From Tabrizicola aquatica (GTDB lineage Bacteria; Pseudomonadota; Alphaproteobacteria; Rhodobacterales; Rhodobacteraceae): a DNA stretch of 64,000 nucleotides. Location: contig NZ_PJON01000003.1 of the NCBI RefSeq assembly GCF_002900975.1, forward strand, positions 62,001 through 126,000, given 5' to 3'. Below, in pieces: positions 16,533-24,940 of this stretch. The first letter of the stretch is position 1. The number at the start of each line of letters is the position of its first letter. A program made the translations under genes and the position numbers. The notes under the pieces are model-generated. The model was not told the origin of the DNA, ran no database searches, and worked only from the letters and a program-made list of their open reading frames with translations.

Positions 16533-17249
16533 ATGTCGGATATCAGGCTTCATGTAGACCAGCCGCTTGCCCCGGGGCAAGCCGTGGCCCTTTCGCCGGA
16601 CCAGGCGCATTACCTTGTCGGCGTCATGCGCCTGGGCTTGGGCGACCCGGTCCTTCTGTTCAACGGCCGGGATGGTGAGTGGCGGGCCACCCTGACCCAC
16701 GCCGCCAAACGCGGCGCCATCGTCACTTGCGACCGGCAGACCCGCCCGCTGCACCTGCCGCCTGACCTTTGGCTCCTCTTCGCGCCGATCAAGAAGGCCC
16801 GCACCGACTTTATCGTCGAAAAGGCGGTCGAGCTGGGTGTCGCACGTATCCTCCCGGTCCAGACCCGCCACACCAATTCCGAACGCATCCGCCAGGACCG
16901 CCTGCAGGCCCATGCACTGGAAGCGGCCGAGCAATGCGGCGCGACCTATGTGCCCGAGGTCGCCGACCTGATCCCCCTCGACAAGCTGATGGCGAAATGG
17001 CCCGAGGGCCGCCGCCTTTACTGGTGCGATGAAAGCGCCGCCGGCCAGCCCGCCAGTCTGACTGCCACAACAGGCCCCGCCGCCATCCTGATCGGCCCCG
17101 AAGGCGGCTTTTCGGCTGACGAAGCCCAACGCCTGCGCGCGCGGCCCGATACTGTGCCCCTGTCCCTCGGCCCCCGCATCCTGCGCGCCGACACCGCGGC
17201 CGTGGCGGCCATCACCCTGTGGCAGGCGGCCTGCGGGGACTGGCGATGA
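16533..17249 (+). CDS. rsmE: 16S rRNA (uracil1498-N3)-methyltransferase RsmE
   Basis: 238-residue SPOUT methyltransferase acting on U1498 of 16S rRNA. The N-terminal PUA-like domain includes LSPDQAHYLVGVMRLGLGDP. The SAM-binding knot holds ILIGPEGGFSADEA and LSLGPRILRADTAAVAAI. ATG 16533 gives the family N-terminus (MSDIRLHVDQ), with AGGG upstream. The stop overlaps the next start (ATGA), so the small membrane protein downstream is translationally coupled. Confidence 0.93.
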   Translation: MSDIRLHVDQPLAPGQAVALSPDQAHYLVGVMRLGLGDPVLLFNGRDGEWRATLTHAAKRGAIVTCDRQTRPLHLPPDLWLLFAPIKKARTDFIVEKAVELGVARILPVQTRHTNSERIRQDRLQAHALEAAEQCGATYVPEVADLIPLDKLMAKWPEGRRLYWCDESAAGQPASLTATTGPAAILIGPEGGFSADEAQRLRARPDTVPLSLGPRILRADTAAVAAITLWQAACGDWR

Positions 17250-17788
17250 TCCGGCCCGAGCTTCAGGCCCAACTCCTCCGCTGGCGCGAGGTCATTGCCG
17301 GCCTTGCCATCACCGCCATCGGCGGCTGGACCGCCTGGCAGGGCGGGTACCTTCTTCTTCCGCTTGGCCTGATCGTCGCGGCCCTGGGCCTGGCCTGGGC
17401 GCTTCAATCCCTGCGCCGCCTGCGCTTTCATCAGGACGGCGACGCCCCCGGCATCCTCCGCGTGACCGAGGCGCAGATCGCCTACATGGGCCCGCGCACC
17501 GGCGGCTTCATCGGCCTGCCCGACCTGATCGAGATCCGGCTTCTTACCCTGCGCGGACGGCGGATCTGGAAGCTGAAACAGGCCGACGGCCAGCTGCTGC
17601 ACATCCCCGTCGAAGCGCAGGGCGCCGATGCCCTTTTCGACGCCTTCGCCGCCCTGCCGGGGATGGATACCGCCGCTCTGGTCGCCGCGCTGGGGACCGA
17701 GGCCCCGACCGACAGCACCGTGATCGCGCTGAACGCCGTCGACCGGCTGGTCTGGGCGCGCAAGGGGCAGGGGGTCGTCGTGCGCTGA
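17246..17788 (+). CDS. conserved small membrane protein, unknown function
   Basis: 180 residues with two closely spaced membrane helices (about 18-60, AGLAITAIGGWTAWQ and LLLPLGLIVAALGLAWAL), then a soluble beta-rich cytoplasmic domain (about 70-180) that looks PH-like in pattern. The ATG at 17246 overlaps the rsmE stop. Function unknown. The gene lies between rsmE and gshA on the same strand. Confidence 0.78.
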   Translation: MIRPELQAQLLRWREVIAGLAITAIGGWTAWQGGYLLLPLGLIVAALGLAWALQSLRRLRFHQDGDAPGILRVTEAQIAYMGPRTGGFIGLPDLIEIRLLTLRGRRIWKLKQADGQLLHIPVEAQGADALFDAFAALPGMDTAALVAALGTEAPTDSTVIALNAVDRLVWARKGQGVVVR

Positions 17789-17900
17789 TGCACGGTCAGC
17801 CCTGCGCCACCACCCGCAGCACCCCCCCTTGACTTGCCCCGCGCCGCAAGACACCTGTTGTCGCCCGGCCATCCCGCCGAACAGACCCGGAGCCTGCGCC

Positions 17901-19247
17901 ATGTCCATTCCCCAGTCCGGCGGCGGACCGATCGAAAGTTTCGACCAACTCGCCGGCATGATGGAATCCGGCTGCAAGCCCAAGGCCGACTGGCGCATCG
18001 GCGCCGAGCACGAGAAATTCGGCTGGCTCACCGACACCCGCGCGCCTTTGCCCTATGCCGGCGACCGTTCGATCTCGGCCATCTTCGCTGCCCTCGAATC
18101 GCGCTACGGCTGGCAGCCTGTGCGCGAGGGCGAGCATGTCATCGGCCTGACACGCAACGGCGCGAACATCAGTCTGGAACCCGGCGGTCAGTTCGAACTT
18201 TCGGGCGCCCCCCTCGCCTCGACGCTGGAGGTCGGAGCCGAGCTGCAGAACCACCTGGACGAGGTGCGCAGCATCGCTGATCCGATGGGCGTGCGCTTCA
18301 TGGGGATCGGTGCGGCCCCGGAGTGGACGCATGACCAGATGCCGGTGATGCCCAAGGGTCGCTACCGGCTGATGACCGATTACATGGGCCGCGTCGGCAC
18401 CCATGGCACGCAGATGATGTACCGCACCTGCACCGTGCAGGTGAACCTCGATTACGCGTCCGAGGCCGACATGGTGAAGAAGCTGCGCGTCGCGCTGGCC
18501 TTGCAGCCGGTGGCGACCGCGCTCTTTGCCTCCAGCCCGTTCTTCGAGGGGCGGCCCAACGGCCACCGCAGCTGGCGCAGCCGGATCTGGCGGGGTCTGG
18601 ACGACAGCCGCACCGGAATGCTGCCCTTCGCCTTTGATCAGGGCATGGGCTTTCAGGCTTACGTCGACTGGGTGCTGGATGTGCCGATGTACTTCGTCTA
18701 CCGCGACGGCAAGTACATCAACGCCCTGGGCCAGTCGTTCCGCGATTTCCTTGCTGGCAAACTGCCCGCGCTGCCCGGCGAAAAGCCCACGCTGTCCGAC
18801 TGGGCCGACCACATGACCACCGTTTTCCCCGAAGCCCGGGTGAAGAAATACATCGAGATGCGCGGCGCCGATTGCGGCGACCAGGCGCATATCGCGGCAC
18901 TTCCGGCCTTCTGGGTGGGCCTGATGTATGACCAGACCGCGCTGGACGCCGCCTGGGATCTGGTCAAGGGCTTTGACACCGAAACCCGCGAAGGGTTGCG
19001 CGTCGCCGCCTCGGTCTCGGCCCTTGCGGGAGAGGCTGGGGGTGTGAAGATCATGGACCTCGCCCGCGCCACAGTTGGTCTGTCGCACGCCGGCCTTGCC
19101 GCGCGGGGCTTCGGCGAAGAGGCGCAGCTTCAGCCGTTGGTCGAAAGCCTAAAGACCGGGAAAGTGCAGGCCGACAGATGGCTGGACCTGTATAACGGGG
19201 CCTGGGGCCAGGACCTGACCCCGCTTTACCAGGCGTCCAGCCTTTAG
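17901..19247 (+). CDS. gshA: glutamate-cysteine ligase (plant/alphaproteobacterial type)
   Basis: 448 residues, the usual length of the GCS2-like enzyme found in alphaproteobacteria and plants. It catalyses the first step of glutathione synthesis, ATP-dependent joining of Glu and Cys. Visible signatures are the N-terminal RIGAEHEKFGWL, LEPGGQFELSG, GTQMMYRTCTVQVNLDY and MRGADCGDQAHIAALPAFW. ATG 17901 gives the family start MSIPQSGGGPIES. Its end overlaps by four bases the convergent NYN gene. Glutathione made here would also serve the YghU enzyme encoded in this window. Confidence 0.93.
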   Translation: MSIPQSGGGPIESFDQLAGMMESGCKPKADWRIGAEHEKFGWLTDTRAPLPYAGDRSISAIFAALESRYGWQPVREGEHVIGLTRNGANISLEPGGQFELSGAPLASTLEVGAELQNHLDEVRSIADPMGVRFMGIGAAPEWTHDQMPVMPKGRYRLMTDYMGRVGTHGTQMMYRTCTVQVNLDYASEADMVKKLRVALALQPVATALFASSPFFEGRPNGHRSWRSRIWRGLDDSRTGMLPFAFDQGMGFQAYVDWVLDVPMYFVYRDGKYINALGQSFRDFLAGKLPALPGEKPTLSDWADHMTTVFPEARVKKYIEMRGADCGDQAHIAALPAFWVGLMYDQTALDAAWDLVKGFDTETREGLRVAASVSALAGEAGGVKIMDLARATVGLSHAGLAARGFGEEAQLQPLVESLKTGKVQADRWLDLYNGAWGQDLTPLYQASSL

Positions 19248-19744
19248 GCCCTTTTCCGCTCGGGCAGGTCCAGCCAGACCTTGCCATCCCTCCAGCCGCC
19301 CTTAACCAACCGGCCGGGCGCGCCCATCTGCGGAAACTCGGCGATCCGGTCGCGAAAGCGGTCGTTGCTGATGACGATGGCCCCGGTGTCGCGGGCATAA
19401 GTCAGCAAGTAGGGGTCCGCCTGCACCCCCTTCGGCACCACCATCACCCGGCCCGCGCCGATGCCAAGCGCACGTCCCAGATGCCGGTCGTCCGCGTGCC
19501 GGCCGAACAGTTTGTAGCCGGCATTGGCGTCGAAAATCACACCGGCCCGATACCCGCGCTCTTGCAGCTGCCGCAGGACCTGCTTCACCGGGGCCAGTTT
19601 GGCCGTATTGTCCTGCCAGTGCATGACGTTTGACCCGTCGATGACGGCCTCTGGCTTCCGCGCCCGCTTCCGCCGCCACAGCAGCAGCAGCAGGATGCCC
19701 AGCAGCAGAACGGCAAAGCCCCCAAACAGAAGCATATCGTCCAT
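19244..19744 (-). CDS. membrane-anchored NYN-domain ribonuclease (Zc3h12a-like)
   Basis: 166 residues. One N-terminal helix (about 5-23, rich in Leu) and a basic stop-transfer RRKRARKPE precede a PIN-like NYN nuclease domain with acidic residues in VIDGSNVMHW, VIFDANAGYKLFGRH and AIVISNDRFRD. Such domains cleave RNA, so this may process RNA near the membrane. It is the last gene of the pyrB-plsY run, four bases after plsY, in the slot where related genomes often carry dprA (from general knowledge). Confidence 0.84.
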   Translation of the reverse strand: MDDMLLFGGFAVLLLGILLLLLWRRKRARKPEAVIDGSNVMHWQDNTAKLAPVKQVLRQLQERGYRAGVIFDANAGYKLFGRHADDRHLGRALGIGAGRVMVVPKGVQADPYLLTYARDTGAIVISNDRFRDRIAEFPQMGAPGRLVKGGWRDGKVWLDLPERKRA

Positions 19745-19747
19745 GGC

Positions 19748-20362
19748 TCAGGAGGCCTTCTTCCGCCCGATCTTCGGCTCGGTCCCCGCCTTGATCCGGC
19801 GCAGGTTCTCGGCGTGGCGGATGTAGACCAGCACGGTCAGCACCATGACCAGCAGCAGCATCCGCCCCTCCTGGAACCAGACCAGCCACGCCGAACTGGA
19901 GGCCGCCGCCACCAATGCCGCGGCCGAGGAAATGCGGATCACCGCCGCCGCCGCCAGCCAGGTCGCGCAGACCGCCAGCCCGACGGGCCAGGACAGCACC
20001 AGCAGCGTGCCCAGGAAGGTCGCCACACCCTTGCCGCCCTTGAAGCCCAGCCAGACCGGAAACAGATGCCCCAGGAACGACGCCAGCGCCGCCAACTGCG
20101 CCGCATCCTCGGCCAGGGTCGCCCGTGCAACCAGCACCGCGATACCACCCTTGCCGGCGTCCAAGAGCAGCGTCGCCAGTGCCGCCCCCTTGCTGCCCGT
20201 CCGCAGCACATTGGTCGCGCCGATGTTCCCCGACCCGATCTTGCGCAAATCGCCCAGGCCCATGGCGCGGGTGATCACGAGGCCAAAGGGAATCGAGCCC
20301 AGCAGATAGGCCAGCACGGCCGTCAGAAGCAGAAGCTGGGACGAGGTGACAATTTCGGGCAT
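19748..20362 (-). CDS. plsY: glycerol-3-phosphate acyltransferase PlsY
   Basis: 204-residue inner-membrane enzyme that transfers the acyl group from acyl phosphate to glycerol 3-phosphate in phospholipid synthesis. The three conserved cytoplasmic motifs are present: GSGNIGATNVLRTG, a GKGG loop (DAGKGGIAVL), and GFKGGKGVATFLG. Membrane helices alternate with them as in the family. It starts four bases after the pseudo-dihydroorotase gene and is probably co-transcribed with it. Confidence 0.94.
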   Translation of the reverse strand: MPEIVTSSQLLLLTAVLAYLLGSIPFGLVITRAMGLGDLRKIGSGNIGATNVLRTGSKGAALATLLLDAGKGGIAVLVARATLAEDAAQLAALASFLGHLFPVWLGFKGGKGVATFLGTLLVLSWPVGLAVCATWLAAAAVIRISSAAALVAAASSSAWLVWFQEGRMLLLVMVLTVLVYIRHAENLRRIKAGTEPKIGRKKAS

Positions 20363-20365
20363 AGG

Positions 20366-21637
20366 CTATTCCGCGGCAAAAACCTGGGTCCCGGCAACCC
20401 AGGTGGCCAGAACCTTACCCTCCATCCGGGCGCCGTCAAACGGGGTGTTCTTCGACTTTGACCGCAGCTTAAAGCGGTCCATCAGGAATGGCGCGTCGGG
20501 GTCGAACAGGATCAGGTCCGCCGGCGCCCCGTCCGACAGCCGGCCCTGCGGCAGGCCCAGCCGGTTCGCCGGATTCAACGCCATCGCACGGAACAGCGAC
20601 GGCAGGTCCAGATGCCCGGCATGATACAGGCGCATCGCGGCGGGCAGGAACGTCTCCAGCGCGACGGCGCCGGCGGCGGCGTCCTCGAACGGCAGGCGCT
20701 TCGATTCCTCGTCTGCCGGGGTGTGCATCGAGCTGATCACGTCGATCGACCCGTCCGCCACCGCGGCCACGATGGCCAGCCGGTCCTGCTCAGACCGCAG
20801 CGGCGGCGTCATCTTGAAGAAGGTCCGGTAGTCGCCGACGTCGAATTCGTTCAGTGTCAGGTGGTGGATCGAGGTGCCCGCCGTCACGTCCAGCCCGGCG
20901 GCCTTGGCCCGGGCCAGCGCCGGCAAGGCCTTGGCCGTGGTGATCTGGTCGGCGTGGTAGCGCACGCCCGTCATTTCGACCAGGGCCAGGTCGCGCTCCA
21001 GCCCCATCCGCTCGGCCATCGGCGAAACTGCGGGAATCCCGCGCAACGACGCGAACTTGCCGCTGGTGGCCGAAGCCCCGCCCGACAGCCCCGGGTCCTG
21101 CGGATGGCCCACGACCAGCGCGCCCAGCGACCGGGCATAGCTCATCGCGCGGGTGACCGCTTTCGCCTCGGTCGAGACGCGGAACACGTCGGAAAACGCA
21201 ATCGCCCCGGCATCGCGCAGAAAGCCGATCTCGGTCATCTCGCGCCCTTCGCGGTGCTTGGTCAGGGCGGCCATGTGGCGGATGCGGACCGGAGCCTCGG
21301 CGGCGCGGCGGGTGACGAATTCCAGCGTCTCGGGCGTGTCGATGGCGGGGCTGGTGTCAGGCCGGGCGATGATCGTCGTCACCCCGCCCGCCGCCGCCGC
21401 CAGACCGGCCGAGCGAAAGCTTTCCCGATGCCGCTCGCCCGGCTCGCCGATCTTGACGCCCCAGTCGACGATGCCGGGGGCCAGACACTTGCCCCCGCAA
21501 TCGAGGACCACGGCCCCCTTCGGTGCCTTGCCGTCGCGGCCCAGGATCACGCCATCCCGCACCGTCAGACTGCCCAGGGTATCGGTCCCCGCCTCGGGGT
21601 CGATCAGGCGGGCGTTCTGGAAATGAAGCGTGGTCAT
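20366..21637 (-). CDS. pyrX: dihydroorotase-like protein lacking catalytic residues (PyrC'/PyrX type)
   Basis: 423 residues with the overall dihydroorotase fold and length. However, the metal-binding HxH of the usual DxHxHxREPG motif is replaced (APGIVDWGVKIGEPG, so G60 and K62), and the catalytic TDHAPH region reads SSMHTPAD (near residue 300). The enzyme is therefore expected to be inactive. Such PyrC' proteins are known to act as structural partners of aspartate transcarbamoylase, and pyrB lies upstream in the same run. A true dihydroorotase should be encoded elsewhere. Annotation pipelines would probably call it pyrC. Confidence 0.85.
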   Translation of the reverse strand: MTTLHFQNARLIDPEAGTDTLGSLTVRDGVILGRDGKAPKGAVVLDCGGKCLAPGIVDWGVKIGEPGERHRESFRSAGLAAAAGGVTTIIARPDTSPAIDTPETLEFVTRRAAEAPVRIRHMAALTKHREGREMTEIGFLRDAGAIAFSDVFRVSTEAKAVTRAMSYARSLGALVVGHPQDPGLSGGASATSGKFASLRGIPAVSPMAERMGLERDLALVEMTGVRYHADQITTAKALPALARAKAAGLDVTAGTSIHHLTLNEFDVGDYRTFFKMTPPLRSEQDRLAIVAAVADGSIDVISSMHTPADEESKRLPFEDAAAGAVALETFLPAAMRLYHAGHLDLPSLFRAMALNPANRLGLPQGRLSDGAPADLILFDPDAPFLMDRFKLRSKSKNTPFDGARMEGKVLATWVAGTQVFAAE

Positions 21638-21700
21638 GGGCGGTCCGTCAGCGGCTTATGGGTCGATATGCGACGCCGCAGGCGGCTTGTCCACCGGAAC

Positions 21701-22222
21701 TCACCGCAAGGCCAGCCATAGGGCGACCGCACCCGTCAGGGCCAGCGCCAGGGTCAGCAGGACAAACACCCCTTGCATCCGGGTCGAAGTGGCTGGGGCG
21801 GGCGGGTTCGGGTTGAGCGTGCCCTGCGCCGAAGGGCTGGGCAGGGGTTCGAAATGCACGGGCGGCCGCTCTTCGGCATAGGTGCCGATCAGGGCCAGAC
21901 GGGGATCGGGCGACAGGGTGACGGCCCGGCCATGCAGCGCCTTTGAGAGCAGGATCAGGACCGGCCCGGTCATGGCCTCCAGCCGGGCGCGATCGGCGGC
22001 AAGCGTTGCGTCGGGAACGCCGAGGCCTTCGGTCAGATAGCCGGTCAGTCCGATATCCGACAGGTCCGCCACGTCGAACAACTCGACATGTGCGGGGTCA
22101 AGGTCCGCGTCGCCCAGCAGCGCCGGGGCCAGCCGGGCCTTGTCGCCCTGCATTTCCTCCGCCGAAAGCGCGGCCGTAAAGACCCGCACCTGGTCGCGTT
22201 CGTGGGCGGGAATCGTGATCAC
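21701..22222 (-). CDS. unknown protein with C-terminal membrane helix, pyr operon
   Basis: 173 residues from a GTG at 22222 that overlaps the stop of the preceding gene (GTGA). The soluble N-terminal part (about 1-145) has no recognised motif; a proline-rich linker and one C-terminal membrane helix (about 150-172, LTLALALTGAVALWLAL) follow. This suggests a tail-anchored protein. It is coupled to three small membrane genes upstream, between pyrB and the pseudo-dihydroorotase. Confidence 0.75.
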   Translation of the reverse strand: MITIPAHERDQVRVFTAALSAEEMQGDKARLAPALLGDADLDPAHVELFDVADLSDIGLTGYLTEGLGVPDATLAADRARLEAMTGPVLILLSKALHGRAVTLSPDPRLALIGTYAEERPPVHFEPLPSPSAQGTLNPNPPAPATSTRMQGVFVLLTLALALTGAVALWLALR

Positions 22223-22662
22223 CCTCGGCCCCCCATGATCCGGTTTGCGGTGGCGGCGGGGTCGGCCTGATACCGGATCAGGTGCCGGTCGCCTGTCGTC
22301 GTGGTGACCTGGACCGCACCCAGAAACGGCCGGGCCGACCGCAACTGCACCCGGGGAATCGCCCGCCCGCCGGGACCAAGCAACCAGCGGTCGGTCAGGC
22401 GCCAGGCCTCTCCCAAGGCTTCCGAGGCCAGGAAGGCCGCCCGCGCGAAGATCGCGATGGCCGCGCCCAAGGGTCCGGCGACGGGATAGGGGTTGCCCTG
22501 CCACAGCAGGAACAGGCCCGCCGCCGCACCCAGCACGACGGCCAGGATCAGATGCCCGCGCCAATAGGCCAGCCGGTCGGCGGGAAACTCGGCCTGAACC
22601 GTCTCGCCCTCGGCCAGAGGGGCGGCGTGGCCCATGATGCTGTCGGGCTCGATCCTTGTCAT
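22219..22662 (-). CDS. small membrane protein with PH-like C-terminal region
   Basis: 147 residues. Two membrane helices (about 36-75, LILAVVLGAAAGLFLLW and AGPLGAAIAIFARAAFLASE) are followed by a beta-rich tail (DRWLLGPGGRAIPRVQLRSA...) resembling bacterial PH domains (bPH2 type). The start ATG at 22662 overlaps the 39-residue gene stop. Function unknown. It resembles in layout the 182- and 196-residue proteins encoded upstream. Confidence 0.75.
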   Translation of the reverse strand: MTRIEPDSIMGHAAPLAEGETVQAEFPADRLAYWRGHLILAVVLGAAAGLFLLWQGNPYPVAGPLGAAIAIFARAAFLASEALGEAWRLTDRWLLGPGGRAIPRVQLRSARPFLGAVQVTTTTGDRHLIRYQADPAATANRIMGGRG

Positions 22663-22781
22663 CAGGCGATCCAGACGATGACGATGGTGAAGACGGCGAT
22701 GAACGCCAGCACGGCGGTGGCCACCATGCCGCCCTGGCGCATCTCCTCCTTGGTGGGTTTGCGGTCGGGGTCAGGGGTCAT
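22662..22781 (-). CDS. 39-residue single-pass membrane microprotein, pyr operon
   Basis: A short gene encoding a charged N-terminus (MTPDPDRKPTKEEMRQGG) and one hydrophobic helix (MVATAVLAFIAVFTIVIVWI) ending at the stop. ATG 22781 overlaps the upstream stop (ATGA, 22781-22778), and its own stop (22664-22662) overlaps the next start at 22662. Overlap at both ends, with no frame break, is strong evidence it is real. The KEEMRQGG sequence before the helix suggests a defined orientation. It may be a subunit of a complex with the neighbouring membrane proteins; function unknown. Confidence 0.78.
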   Translation of the reverse strand: MTPDPDRKPTKEEMRQGGMVATAVLAFIAVFTIVIVWIA

Positions 22782-23326
22782 TCGTCCTTGCCTTGCAAAT
22801 CGCGGATCATCTGGAACACCTTCTCACCCTCGGCGATGTTTTCAAAGCCGGCCTTCGTGGTCCCCAGGTCACCGTCCGAATCCCGCTCCTGCCGGGAGTG
22901 TAACCACACGGTGCTGGCCCGGGTTCCCGGCTCCAGTTCCAGCGCGGTGTGGGGCAGGATCGGATAGACCTTGAGGCTGGGAAAGCGGCCTTGCCGGATG
23001 ACATAGGCCGCGCGGGTGGTCAGGGCATAGCGGACGTAGCGGGCGGTGCGGGCTTCGATCAGCGGGCCGAAGACAAGGAAGGCCCCGAAGCTGCCAAAGG
23101 TCAGGGCGAAGGCGGCGGTGAAAAGGGCTAGGCCCGCGTCGGAGGTGGTTGGCGCTTTGTGGAGTTGCAGGAGGCCGTAGAAGAAAAGACTGACACCGAT
23201 GATGAGGAACGGCAGGCCGAAGAGCATCAGGAAGATCGTCGCCCCACGCTGGTGAAAGCCGGGGACAGGCGCACCCTCCCAGAGGAGGGTTTCACCGGGG
23301 CGGAGGGGGAGGGGCGTGCTACTCAA
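22778..23326 (-). CDS. membrane protein with PH-like domain, pyr operon
   Basis: 182 residues. The N-terminus LRPGETLLWEGAPVPG is typical of bacterial PH-type membrane proteins. Two helices follow (about 30-52 and 65-92), then a soluble domain (YALTTRAAYVIRQGRFPSLK). Its ATG overlaps the stop of the 196-residue gene, and its stop overlaps the microprotein start. It seems paralogous to the 196-residue protein, which shows the parallel opening DDKERLLWAAVLP. Function unknown. Confidence 0.78.
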   Translation of the reverse strand: MSSTPLPLRPGETLLWEGAPVPGFHQRGATIFLMLFGLPFLIIGVSLFFYGLLQLHKAPTTSDAGLALFTAAFALTFGSFGAFLVFGPLIEARTARYVRYALTTRAAYVIRQGRFPSLKVYPILPHTALELEPGTRASTVWLHSRQERDSDGDLGTTKAGFENIAEGEKVFQMIRDLQGKDE

Positions 23327-23913
23327 ATTGCGGGCTCAAGAATATCGCCTCGGAACCGCCCCTCGTTTGCCCAGTAGACCGCTCGCTTGGCGTCCAACTC
23401 GTCAAGCGCGTGAAAGGCCAGACCCGTACGTGACCCGTCAAATCGGACGTCACCAAACCAGTCGATGCGCGCGAAGTTGCGTTTGAGTTCACAGCTATGG
23501 ACCTTCCCCGGTTTGTGCCCGTCGATCCGAAGCGAACGTTTCGTGGAAACGCCGTAAACGTTGTGCCAAGGGTCCGACTTGCTCTTCCAGAAGAGTCGGA
23601 TGAGGTGGATTACGAATACTGTGAAGCAGGCTAGCAGCGGCCAGCCAAGAAGGTAAACAGACTCGCAGCGCGATCCGCCCTGCACCCGACAGTACTCGGT
23701 CATTGTCTGTCCCCAAGGCACTTGGAAGGCAATAAATGCGGTGGTGCAAACGCAAATAACAACACCCGGAAGCCAGCGCCTATGCAGATGCGTGCTTGGC
23801 AAGACTGCCGCCCACAAAAGACGCTCTTTGTCGTCCAAAAGGTCCACAAGCTGGAGAGGCGGAGCGGACTGCTTGCCAATCTCCCAGACTTCACAATCGG
23901 GCGATCCGCTCAC
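23323..23913 (-). CDS. lower-GC membrane protein, paralogue of its downstream neighbour
   Basis: 196 residues, with two helices (about 48-66 and 88-108), an opening LLDDKERLLWAAVLP parallel to the next gene, and a soluble C-terminal domain (YGVSTKRSLRIDGHKPGK) with the same PH-like pattern. Base composition is noticeably less GC-rich than the flanking genes, with less biased codon use. That suggests later acquisition or relaxed selection, yet it begins seven bases after pyrB and overlaps the next gene (ATGA). Function unknown. Confidence 0.72.
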   Translation of the reverse strand: MSGSPDCEVWEIGKQSAPPLQLVDLLDDKERLLWAAVLPSTHLHRRWLPGVVICVCTTAFIAFQVPWGQTMTEYCRVQGGSRCESVYLLGWPLLACFTVFVIHLIRLFWKSKSDPWHNVYGVSTKRSLRIDGHKPGKVHSCELKRNFARIDWFGDVRFDGSRTGLAFHALDELDAKRAVYWANEGRFRGDILEPAI

Positions 23914-23920
23914 CGCCCCC

Positions 23921-24883
23921 TCACGCCATCATCCCCACGATCTTCCGCCCTCTCTCCGCCCGCAGGTTCCGGGCCAGTAGGTCCATGCAGGCCATCCGTA
24001 CCGCGACTCCCATCTCAACCTGGTCCTGGATCACGCTGCGGTTGATGTCGTCGGCGAGGTCCCCGTCAATCTCCACCCCCCGGTTCATCGGGCCGGGGTG
24101 CATCACGATGGCCTCGGGCGAGGCGTAGGACAGCTTCTCGGCGTCCAGCCCGTAGCGGTGGTAGTATTCGCGTTCCGAGGGGATGAAACCGCCGTCCATC
24201 CGTTCCTTCTGCAGCCGCAGCATCATCACCACATCCGCGCCCTTCAGCCCCTCGCGCATGTCGTCGAACAGCTCGCAGCCGAAGTCCTCGACGCCCGAGG
24301 GCATCAGGGTCGGCGGGGCGATCAGGCGCAGGCGGTTCTCCATCTTGCCCAAGAGGATCAGGTTCGACCGGGCCACGCGGGAGTGCGCGATGTCGCCGCA
24401 GATGGCAATCGTCAGGCGCTGGATGCGGCCCTTGGCGCGGCGGATGGTCAGCGCGTCCAGCAGCGCCTGCGTCGGATGCTCATGTCGCCCGTCGCCCGCG
24501 TTCAGGACGGCGCAATCCACCTTCTGCGCCAGCAGGTTCACCGCCCCCGATGCCCCGTGCCGCACCACCAGCAGGTCCGGGTGCATGGCGTTCAGCGTCA
24601 TCGCGGTGTCCATCAGGGTTTCCCCCTTCTTCACCGACGAATTCGCCACCGACATGTTCATCACATCCGCGCCCAGCCGCTTGCCAGCCAGTTCGAACGA
24701 CGACTGCGTGCGGGTGGAGTTCTCGAAGAACAGGTTGATCTGCGTCATCCCGGCCAGCACATCGGACTGTTTCACCGTGCGGCGGTTCAGATCGACATAG
24801 CGTTCCGCAAGGTCAAGGACCGTGGTGATCTCCAGCGGGGCCAGATGTTCGATCCCCAGCAGATGGCGGGCGCGGAAAGCCAT
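23921..24883 (-). CDS. pyrB: aspartate carbamoyltransferase catalytic subunit
   Basis: 320 residues. It joins carbamoyl phosphate and aspartate in the committed step of pyrimidine synthesis. Signatures are the carbamoyl-phosphate site [30 protein letters not shown], the [14 protein letters not shown] motif, and [15 protein letters not shown] 24883, preceded by AGGGG, gives the usual N-terminus [14 protein letters not shown]; an ATG at 24937 is too far upstream. No pyrI is nearby. The pseudo-dihydroorotase further down the run is its probable structural partner. Confidence 0.94.
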   Translation of the reverse strand: MAFRARHLLGIEHLAPLEITTVLDLAERYVDLNRRTVKQSDVLAGMTQINLFFENSTRTQSSFELAGKRLGADVMNMSVANSSVKKGETLMDTAMTLNAMHPDLLVVRHGASGAVNLLAQKVDCAVLNAGDGRHEHPTQALLDALTIRRAKGRIQRLTIAICGDIAHSRVARSNLILLGKMENRLRLIAPPTLMPSGVEDFGCELFDDMREGLKGADVVMMLRLQKERMDGGFIPSEREYYHRYGLDAEKLSYASPEAIVMHPGPMNRGVEIDGDLADDINRSVIQDQVEMGVAVRMACMDLLARNLRAERGRKIVGMMA

Positions 24884-24897
24884 GGCATGTCCCCTAG

Positions 24898-24922
24898 CGG
24901 TTTGACCCTCTATCGCAAACCG
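24898..24922 (-). promoter_or_regulatory. leader hairpin before pyrB
   Basis: CGGTTTG (24898-24904) pairs with CAAACCG (24916-24922), just upstream of the pyrB ribosome site. It may end the preceding gene's transcript in part or shield the pyrB leader. No T-run follows on the minus strand. Confidence 0.35.
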
Positions 24923-24940
24923 GGGGGTGGGGGGCAAGCG

